A DNA stretch of 64,000 nt from Poa pratensis (taxonomy: Eukaryota > Streptophyta > Magnoliopsida > Poales > Poaceae), in assembly GCA_947311845.1 (NCBI GenBank), contig CAMZMU010000075.1, positions 22,796,577-22,860,576 on the forward strand, read 5' to 3'. The stretch's first letter is position 1. The number at the start of each line of letters is the position of its first letter. The notes beneath the pieces are model-generated. The model did no database searches. It was not told where the DNA came from and saw only the letters and a list, made by a program, of their open reading frames with translations. Positions 23,888 to 32,238 of this stretch are shown piece after piece. The position numbers and the translations under genes were made by a program.

Positions 23888-26204
23888 GAAGGAGTGCAAA
23901 TGGAAAAACATTCTCATCAAACACAACATCACGTGATATGTAGACACGACAAGTAGATATATCAAGGCATTTGACCCCTTTATGACGAGGGCTATAGCCT
24001 AAGAAAACACATCGCTTAGAACGAAACGAGAGCTTTCGTTTGTTATATGGACGTAGGTTTGGCCAACACGCGCACCCAAACACACGAAGAGATTCGTAGT
24101 TGGGTGTCACCTGGAGAAGTTTTTCCGTAGGACTCATGTGGTTTAATACCTTGGTAGGAAGCAAATTAATAAGATATGTGGCAGTGAGAAAAGTTTCATC
24201 CCAAAATTTGAGAGGCATGGACGCATGAGCAAGAAGGGCAAGGCCAACCTCAACGATGTGTCGATGTTTGCGTTCAGCTGAACCATTTTGTTGATGGGCG
24301 TGAGGACAAGACACATGATGTGTAATGCCAACTTTTTGGAAAAAAGTATTGAGTTTTTCATATTCTCTGCCCCAATCAGTTTGCATTGTAATTATTTTAC
24401 GACCAAATTTCCGTTCAACAAGTTGTTGGAAATTAAGAAAAACTTGATAAACATCACAACGTTTCTTAAGCAAATATATCCAAGTGAATTTGCTAAAATC
24501 ATCAATGAAGCTCACATAATATAAGTGTTTGCCAACAGAAGCTGGAGCTGGGCCCCATACATCAGAGAATATTTGTTCCAAAGGAACAGTAGAAACACTA
24601 GTAGAAATAGAATAGGGCAACTGATGGCTCTTGGCTTGTTGACAAGGATCACATATATAAGGATTTATTTGTGTCTCATAAGGGAGATTATTCTTCCGAA
24701 GTACTTGTTGAAGAATAAAGGAGGAAGGATGCCCTAGACGATTATGCCATGTGGATGATGTGGGCTTGATAGCGATGAAGGCACACTTGGGAGACTTTGT
24801 GAAGAAAGGCATAATCGGGTAGAGACCTCCATGACAAGGACCTTTAAACAGAGTTTGCTTCGTGACCTGATCCTTGATCAAAAAGAAATGTGGGTGAATT
24901 TCAAGAAAAATATTGTTGTCTAAGGCAAGTTTATGAACGGATAAAAGATTTTTGGATGCACTAGGAACATGCAAGATATTATTAAGATAAAGGGAACCAT
25001 GAGGGGTGCGCAAAGTAGAATGACCAACATGTGTTATTGTCATACCATCGCCATTTGCGGTATGGACTTGATCACGTCCATTGTAATTCTCCTGAGTTGT
25101 CAATTTGTTTAATTCTCCGGTGATGTGATTTGTTGCTCCTGTATCAACATACCAATTTGTATCCACTCCATAGGATGCAAGATGTGCACCCTTATCTTCT
25201 GTATGAGAATCATCATCATCATCATTGCCAGAATACCTCCACCAACAATCACTTGCCGGGTGCCCAAATTTCTTGCAAATTTGACATGTAACATCCTGGC
25301 GAGAAGAGGGTGTGCGGCCACGACCACGACCCCTATTTTGTGTACCACGACCTTGTGATGGACCATACTGACCATACTGACGTGAGTGTTGAGGGCGACC
25401 ACGGTACTGACCATATCCACCGCGAGGGTTTTGGCGATGATTGAAAGAACGCCCACGAGTAGCGGCATTAGCGGAAGACTGAAAACCTCCAACGACTTGG
25501 TCTGTTTCACCTATCATCTTTTGCCTGTAATCATATGTTGTAAGTTGGGCACACATATCAGCAAGGGTAGTGGTAGGAACAGCATTAACGGAGGCAAACA
25601 CATAATTATATTTCGCATCAAGACCACCAAGGATATACTCCTTCAGCTCATCATCATCTATAACTCGACCAGCTGCAGCAAGTTCTGAAGCGAAGCTCTT
25701 CATCAAGGCAATAAATTGATCAGCAGTCATATCACGTTTCTTTGTGCTGACAAGTTTACCACGAAGCATATTGATACGGGCCTTGGATTGAGAAGCAAAC
25801 GAGGTTTCAATGGAAGCCCAGATTTCTGCAGCATGTTCTAGTCCGTAGACTTGAGAAAGAAGATCCTTACTCAGCGATTTAGTGAGAAAGCTCACAACTT
25901 GTTGATCCCTCTCGATCCAGGCTTCATAAGCCGGATTTGATGTGGTGGTACCATCAGCCACCAACGTTTTTGCAGGTGCTGGGTCGGAGCCATCGAGTAG
26001 CTCCATGACACGAGCACCCCGTAGGGCAGGAAGGATCTGCATCTTCCAGTACATGTAATTTTCACGGGTTAATTTCTCCGGAGGAGGAGGCCCGAGCAGC
26101 GCCGCCAGGGGAGTGGCTGAGGAGGAGCTCACCAGGGGATAGAGGGTGGGAAGCGATCGTGGTCGTAACCAGCTATCGAAGTGTATCGGAGTTTCCCGGA
26201 TCAA
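23888..26204 (-). CDS. copia-1 Gag-protease-integrase open frame (about 772 codons)
   Basis: A single unbroken frame encodes the first part of a Ty1/copia polyprotein. In order are a UBN2-type gag (residues ~45-240), an RGG-rich stretch, one CCHC knuckle (CQICKKFGHPASDC, ~310), an aspartic protease with WYVDTGATNH (~355), the GAG-pre-integrase zinc domain (HNRLGHPSS, CDPCQQAKSH, ~490-540) and integrase with catalytic Asp in TDWGREY and Glu in QNGSAERKHRH (~640-690). The frame ends at the insertion point, where the inserted LTR supplies a TGA. No ATG is in frame near the 5' end: the closest upstream ATG, at 26216-26218, is one base out of frame, so the true start has probably been lost by a 1-base indel. 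Intact catalytic residues here contrast with the two stops in the RT half. Confidence 0.88.
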
Positions 26205-26228
26205 TTTTTGCTAGACATTGGAAGAGTT

Positions 26229-26241
26229 GGCTCTGATGCCA
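26229..26241 (-). other. copia-1 primer binding site
   Basis: On the minus strand the bases read TGGCATCAGAGCC, a one-base variant of the TGGTATCAGAGC complement of plant initiator tRNA-Met, abutting the LTR end. It would prime minus-strand cDNA synthesis. Confidence 0.8.
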
Positions 26242-26443
26242 TGTGGAATTGGAGGAAACGGGATACCTTCTCAGGTCCCGGTTGCATGTTTAAATAGATG
26301 GGAAGAGCCCCCATCATGACGTTACAGAGGAGGCCGATCGTTGGTGTACTACACCATACGAACATGCCTGAAACTGAAGAAAAGGAGGCGAGCAGGTACA
26401 GGGGAATAGGAGGCGAGCAGGTTTAGTTACAAGAAGTTCAACA
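26242..26443 (-). repeat. copia-1 5' LTR (202 bp)
   Basis: On the minus strand the segment begins TGTTGAAC and ends TTCCACA, directly followed by the primer binding site, which is the LTR layout. A TATTTAAA box lies at 26289-26296. The outer boundary at 26443 rests on the TG/CA rule only, because the partner LTR is outside the window. Confidence 0.7.
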
Positions 26444-26750
26444 TGTGGTACTCCTACTTGTTTTGTGCTTTTGATGACAACCAAACGTGAGTCTGTAGGT
26501 TGTATGGACTTCTGACTTTTCACAACAACCAAACATTGGACCCGGGTTGTATTGACTCGTGACGGAGGTGGAGACGTGCGCGACAAACGCCTTAACCGCG
26601 ATGCCGTTGATTTCGGGAGACGATAATCTCGGCGCGCCGCCGCACTCCAGTCCATCCCTGCGAGCGAGGATGCCGTTTCCTTGACCGTCTCCAATCCCCT
26701 CCTCGCCCAAAAGAAGAGAAAAACGAAATCCCCTCCCCAACCTCTGAACT
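26444..26750 (+). promoter_or_regulatory. Upstream region of the small mitochondrial-protein gene
   Basis: This 307-bp stretch between the copia-1 LTR and the ATG at 26751 should hold promoter and 5' UTR. No clear TATA box was found. The last 60 bases are CT/A-rich and leader-like. Copia-1 therefore ends very close to the gene start and points away from it. Confidence 0.4.
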
Positions 26751-27515
26751 ATGTCGTCGACGGTACTCCGATCCGCCGGCCGGTCGATTTCGCGAGCACT
26801 TGCGGAGCAGCAGGGATTCTTGCCCCGGTCGCTGGGGCGGGCTCCTCGCCTCTTCAGCTCCGATTGCTTCGGGAGGGCTCAACCGATCCAGGTAATCCTT
26901 CTCTTTATCTTCTCGAAACCCCAAGTTGTGAAAAAACTGCATGACCTTGAAATATCTCTTAGTAGTTAATGTTATAGAAGAGTTATAGTACAATTTAACA
27001 AATAATATTTTATGTCGGTAATTGGTAAGTGTTCCTAAAAGCGTACCAGGATTCTTAGTTTCCAACCAAGCTGAAGAAAGAAAAACCATACGCTGTACAC
27101 CAATTTGTGCTGATTGCTTTCTGATAAAAATCCATCTTTCATGTGTTCCAGCATTCTTTGTCAGATCGGATTGCAACAGGATATAAGAATCATATCCAGG
27201 AGGGGGAGATATCTCAGGATGAATGCACTCACTTGAAACTGGATAGAGTAATAGAATCCATGTAGCGGGATTGCCATAAGCTAGACCAAATAGAAGTTGT
27301 GATGCAAGAGAAGAAGGAACGTGAGAAAATGTAAGTACTTGTACTAATAACTTGTTTGCTCTGTATTATATGAAAGTGCATTAGTTATCCTGATTATTAT
27401 TCTTTTAATCTACAGGTATGCCCGTCGACGCAAGGAAGCATTCGTAGGTGCCTCTGTTATCGCATCTGGGATCACTGGCCTTGCCTTTTGTGTTAAGAAA
27501 GTAGTATTTGGCTGA
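26751..27515 (+). pseudogene. Small three-exon gene, predicted mitochondrial membrane protein, with one internal stop
   Basis: Exons are 26751-26891, 27152-27330 and 27416-27515, all with GT-AG introns and consistent phases (0, then 2), giving 140 codons. The N-terminus is rich in Arg, Ser, Ala and Leu without acids for about 35 residues (RSAGRSISRALAEQQ), a typical mitochondrial presequence. The middle is a charged helix (CHKLDQIEVVMQEKKEREKM), and the end has one hydrophobic span (AFVGASVIASGITGLAF) followed by Lys. A TAG at 27263-27265 interrupts exon 2 at codon 85; CAG to TAG is the simplest explanation. The otherwise perfect frame and splice sites suggest very recent loss, a truncated 84-residue product, or a sequence error. 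I do not recognise the family; a role in the inner membrane would be guesswork. Confidence 0.65.
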
Positions 27516-27795
27516 GTCAAGGAGTAACCATCGCAGGAGGCAATATAGTCTTGCATGTGAACTTCATTTGTAGTACAATCTTCTACTGTTATTAAGTTGT
27601 GATAACACTTTAGCTTGCAAGTTGTGGCTGATTAAACTCATTTTGTGCTATACCTTTGGGTTGTGCCTTATTATGCTTGAATTTAGACGTTATGTTGGAT
27701 ACTTATCCAGTAGACGCCTTGGCTGAGTAGATTACTGTCCGGTGCAATCTGTGAGATGGGATACTGCTGGAGTTTGGTTCGAGAGAGGAAGTTAG

Positions 27796-28064
27796 GCCTC
27801 CTTTGAATTAAAAGATTTTCATGGGAACTTTGAAGGATTGGAGTCCTTTGGACTTTTCCTGCGGTTGGTTATTTGATTCGTAGGAACGGATCCTATAAGA
27901 TATTTTCTTCCAAGAATTGCTTTGCACTAAATCTAAGCGAAAAAAATGTATATCCACAATAATCTCGGAAGGTTTTTTCCAAAGTACTATAGGATTCAAA
28001 TGGTTATATCATTGCAATCTTGTTTCGTTTGCTATGTTCTTTCAATCTTCTTAATCAAAGAGGC
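27796..28064. mobile_element. Putative small terminal-inverted-repeat element
   Basis: The left end GGCCTCCTTTGAATTAAAAG and the complement of the right end, GCCTCTTTGATTAAGAAG, form imperfect inverted repeats. The body has the AT-rich GGATTGGAGTCC/GGATCCTATA style of grass MITEs. A target duplication was not found, and the right end touches LINE sequence. Confidence 0.45.
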
Positions 28065-28067
28065 AAC

Positions 28068-28978
28068 CGGAGTTTGTTACTCAGCTTTGGCCTATAAGTT
28101 TATGTAACGTCGTTTATAAGGTGATTTCAAAACTGATTGCAAACAGACTGAAATTCTTGCTCCCAGAGATCATCGGACCTACACAAAGTGCGTTTGTGCC
28201 GGGAAGGTTAATTACGGACAACGTACTGGTGGCTTATGAATCATACCATTCGATCAAAAATAAAAGAGTTGGAAAGTATGGATCATGTGCAGTGAAACTT
28301 GACATGCATAAGGCCTACGACAGAGTTGAGTGGTGTTTTCTGAAGGGCATACTACTGCTGTTGGGCTTTGATACCTGTTGGGTTGATCTTATTATGGCAT
28401 GTGTAATATCCGTGAGGTACCAGGTTCGGCTCAATAATTGTCTTTCAGATTATATTTGTCCAACTCGGGGTCTCCGTCAAGGCGACCCCCTTTCACCGTA
28501 TCTTTTCTTGTTATGCGCCGAGGGCCTTTCTAGCCTGCTGAAGTTTGAAGAGATTGCGGGTAACTTGCTGGGGGTGAAGGTTTGCAGAGATGCACCTGCG
28601 GTGTCACATCTATTGTTCGCTGATGATTCGTTGATCTTGATGAGAGCGGATGTGGCTAATGCTAATGCCCTCCGTCGTGCCCTCTCGGAGTACTGTGCGG
28701 CTTCAGGTCAATTGGTCAGTGAAGCGAAATCGAGTATCTTTTTCAGTCCATGTACAGATGTTGACACAAGGGTGGAGGTTTGCTCAATTCTAAATATCAT
28801 GACTGAAGCCATTACTGATAAATATCTCGGGTTGCCGCCACTCGTAGGTGTGGATAGATCGGATTGTTTCCAACACTTGATTGACAGAGTGTGTAAAATT
28901 CTAAGTGGTTGGAAAGAAAAGAATTTGTCTTTTGGAGGAAAGGAGGTGTTGCTTCAACCTGTCATACAAGCTATTTGA
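28068..28978 (+). pseudogene. LINE reverse transcriptase fragment
   Basis: This is an internal piece of a plant L1-type LINE ORF2. It starts at the block before RT domain 1 and contains PTQSAFVPGRLITDNVLVAYE, here cited as its first residues PTQSAFVPGR, then KLDMHKAYDRVEW, GLRQGDPLSPYLF, the catalytic HLLFADDSL and KYLGLPPLVG. It ends at a TGA (28976-28978). Endonuclease and 3' zinc domain are missing, so it is truncated at both ends. It lies immediately in front of the STRAP-like exons and may mark the rearrangement that removed their 5' partners. Confidence 0.85.
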
Positions 28979-29034
28979 TGCAGATTGGTTGTATAGTATA
29001 ATGCAAATTGAATAACTACTTTGGTATTTAATAG

Positions 29035-30142
29035 GTTATGGGATGTGAGGAGCGAAAAGATTGTCCAAACTCTTGAAACCAAGGCACCTGTTACTAGTAG
29101 TGCAGAAGTAAGCCAGGATGGCAGGTTCATCACCACGGCTGATGGCTCAAGTATAAAATTTTGGGATGCTAACCAGTAAGTCTTTTCCATTGACATATAT
29201 CTGCATCATACGATTACGATTAATTCCTTACCTACAAACCTTTTGGTGGTTATCCTGCAGCTTTGGGCTTGTTAAAAGCTATGACATGTCGTTTACCGTG
29301 GAGTCAGCCTCACTTGAACCAAAGTCAGGGAGCAAGTTTATTGCTGGAGTGGAAGATATGTGGGTTCATGTATTTGATTACTTCACCGGTGAAGAAATAT
29401 GTAAGTCAGCCTGTTTTGACATTTAGTCATTCACACTTGTCTTCAATTTTAGTGTGGTTTCGCATTATCCATAACATAAACTATAACACTATATGTTAAC
29501 TTGGTTTCTTCTTATTTATAGCTTCCTTGCGTGTCACAAGTATACTATAATAACAATTAAGATAATGAAGCTGAAATTCTGTGTTCATAACTTAACTCGT
29601 TGAATGTTGAGCTCTTGGTCTACATTTGTCTGATCGTTCTTGTTGCACTTGTCATTAACTCTGAAAGAAAATTTCATGCAGTGGAAGTTGTTCAACTGCT
29701 GCTGGAATTCTCTCACGACAACACCTTGTAGTCACTCGTTGTGTTTTTCTTATATCCTGATGCATTGACTATCTGATGCTATTTATGTTGCAGTGTTGAA
29801 ATGCTATTGGTTTGGTTGTGCTTCAGTTGTATATTTTTCAGAACTTTGCTTGTTAATTGTTGTTGCTCTTCTTTGGTTCTTTTTTTATTGACATAACTGA
29901 TACTCATGTTGTGCTTCTGCAGCCTGTAACAAAGGGCATCATGGCCCAGTTCACTGCGTCCGGTTCGCACCTGGGGGTGAATCATACGCTTCCGGTTCGG
30001 AAGATGGCACTATCCGGATCTGGCAGCTGAGCCCAGCTAACACGGACGCCGAGGAGGCAGCCGATGCAAATGGTAAACCGAGGAGGTTACACGTAAGATC
30101 GAAGGCTTCCACATTCCTAAGGAGGACACGGCCGCGGAGTAG
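29035..30142 (+). pseudogene. STRAP-like WD40 gene remnant, last three exons
   Basis: Three exons with GT-AG borders, 29035-29175, 29261-29400 and 29923-30142, encode the C-terminal WD repeats of a plant serine-threonine kinase receptor-associated protein (STRAP) homologue. Diagnostic segments are LWDVRSEKIVQTLETKAPV, ADGSSIKFWDAN, MWVHVFDYFTGEEI and [20 protein letters not shown]. The expected upstream WD repeats are absent; LINE sequence lies there instead. Near the end one base is missing around 30090, so the normal tail (frame ending [12 protein letters not shown], stop 30140-30142) is replaced by a run-on to 30218. STRAP proteins are scaffold proteins of RNA assembly and signalling. This copy cannot make a full propeller; a functional paralogue presumably exists elsewhere. 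Confidence 0.85.
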
Positions 30143-30218
30143 AGGATTACATCGTTGGCCTGCCTGGCCATCCTTGAATGAGCAAATGCTGGGGAATTTT
30201 TTTGTACACCGAGAATAA

Positions 30219-30949
30219 GCCAAGAGTAGAACAGGTTGGTTGTATCGTGCCTGTATCTGTATGGATAATGGAGTAGATTCAAAATGCCTCAATTTTTTGT
30301 GACACCCATCTGTACGTTGAAGGAGATGATTGATGGGAAAATGCTTCGTTATTTTTTGAATGTCAAGTATCATTTCATCTCATGATCTTGCCGCACTTGT
30401 TATCCTAACTGTGTGCAAACGCTCGTGCTTAAGCTTCTCTACCCTGACAGTGGAGTATTATTGTAAGTTAGTGGTAGCACGGCCGGTTTAACGGGTTGCT
30501 TTGTTGCCCGGTGTTGGATGCCCGACCAATGCGCATGCGGCGGGAGATGCACAAGCACATAGGAATTGATTATTACCCTTATGTTTTTAATTCAATCAGC
30601 AGGGCAGCAGTATGGTTCAGTTAACTAGGGACTGATATCTTCTCACTGAGCTGGCCAGCATAGAGTGTATCCACTAGTCCCAAAACCACGAGTACATGTG
30701 CATCCGTCGTGAAGCTGATCTTCCCAAATCCAGGGGAGGACTGGCGGAGGTACCGTGTCACGGCAGACGGCACCGCACTCCCGTGCCGTCGTGAGGGGTA
30801 GAACCGGGAGATCCGTGGAGACGCTAGAAGCACTGGACCAGACTCCAGGCAGGCATGGGGCACTGCGGGTACACGCCGGCCGCACTGATAATTTCAGTTC
30901 AGGCCCCGCCTCCTTCCTTCCTTTCCATTCCCCCCACTCGCTCTCAAAC
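30219..30949. other. Spacer between the STRAP remnant and the ARM/TPR gene
   Basis: No gene is supported. The sequence likely contains STRAP 3' UTR remains followed by the promoter of the downstream gene, whose leader begins in CT-rich sequence near 30900. Confidence 0.45.
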
Positions 30950-32238
30950 CAAATCAAATCAAATCAACTCAAACCGGAAACCAAATCAAGCAGCCTCCCC
31001 GAGACCAGCCAGGAACCCCTCCCCGCCCCACCCACCCGATCCGCCACCCCACCCGCCTCCATCCCGCTCCGCTGGTTCCTTCCCGACCTACATTCGGGGG
31101 TTCCGTGACCGGACGGGTGGGCAAGCTACGGCCGCCGGCGTCGATTCAGTGGTTCGTTCTGCTCCCTCCCCCGCCCCCCTACAAAATTCTCTTCTCTTTG
31201 CCGTGTTCCAGTTCTATGCGAGTTCCTGGGGTTGCGCCTTACTCGGTTTCTGCTGGGGGTGAGAGAGAGTGTGGACTGGCGAAGTAGGGTTTGGGCTTGT
31301 GCCGCCTCTCTCCGGGTGATAAACGACTAAACGGGAAGGCAGCACATTGTTACTGTTTCACTGCAGTTTAGTGTGCCAATTTTGCTGTCATTCCGTGGTT
31401 CCATGGCGATTCCCTGGAGCTTCAAACGGGCTAGATTCCTGCATCTATTTATTTTTACTGGGAGATTCCGGAGTAGCTGGCTAGGGATATAGCGATGATG
31501 TGAGGTTAGTAGGTTAGATATATGAGCCCCCCAACATAGTTTGATGTAGTAGTTACTACTACTGCAGGTTAAATTAACTCACTATACGTGGACATCCTTG
31601 CCAGTTCAGTGTGCATTTCCTGTCGGTACATGGATTTTCCCTAGGAATTACAAGGCAATAAACGTGTAGTGCCCTCCAAAAATTAGAAAAAGGTATTCAT
31701 ATTCAGTAAGTCTTAAACTATGCTAGAGTTCACAAATGAGAACCGACAAGTGCCCACCCGCGTTCGAGGAGCAGCCTCCGCAGCTGCCCCACCTCTACCT
31801 CAACAACGTGCAGTTAAGGGAGGGAACTTCCCCCTTTTAACCACGTTTTAGGGTTCGCAAATAAAGAGAACATATCCCATATAATATCAGGAAATTTGGT
31901 TGAATTTCACTTACTTTGTGTTGTACAGTAGTTGCTATAAATGTGTTGGTAATTTTTACCAGTTAACGCTGCATAGTTATCACTTGCTCGATTGCCAAAC
32001 TTAAGCAGTGCCTCAACGGAAAATAAAAGATAAGCTGGCAAGCATGCTATATTCGTTTGCTACTTCCGATTTCTTTCTATATGCTGATCATGCATTATTA
32101 AATGCCCTGTTAGGCTATGTGTTCCTTGAAGGACTTCTTTTTCTTCTGTTTGCTGATACTGTGGTTCATTGATGCAGTTTGAAATATGATTTGGAGGATC
32201 TGAATAAATAAGTGGATAAGATCGACTCTGTTCTTGTA
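30950..32238 (+). promoter_or_regulatory. 5' leader and leader intron of the ARM/TPR gene (inferred)
   Basis: A C-rich non-coding block at about 30950-31140 looks like a grass 5' UTR, and a branch/acceptor context ending TTGATGCAG at 32171-32177 precedes the coding exon, so a leader intron of about 1 kb is likely. The donor could not be fixed. A 60-base coding-like patch at 31741-31810 inside this intron is unexplained. Confidence 0.45.

Larger units (their letters stand above)
23883..26443 (-). mobile_element. copia-1, 5' half: LTR, primer site, gag, protease, integrase
   Basis: This is the 5' half of the oldest Copia element in the nest, continued at 1-1800. The order on the minus strand is 5' LTR (26242-26443), primer binding site (26229-26241), gag, zinc knuckle, protease, integrase, then the AGGAT target duplication (23883-23887) of the element that split it. 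Protease and integrase before RT is the Ty1/copia order. Its 3' LTR lies beyond the left window edge, so its own target duplication cannot be checked. Confidence 0.9.

Noticed and set aside
23880..26204. Endogenous pararetrovirus
   Set aside because: Integrase precedes RT, LTRs and a Met-tRNA primer site are present, and no movement or coat protein is seen; this is Ty1/copia.
26751..27515. AFG1-like ATPase fragment
   Set aside because: The middle of exon 2 vaguely recalls that family, but no P-loop or flanking motif is present and the C-terminal membrane span does not fit.
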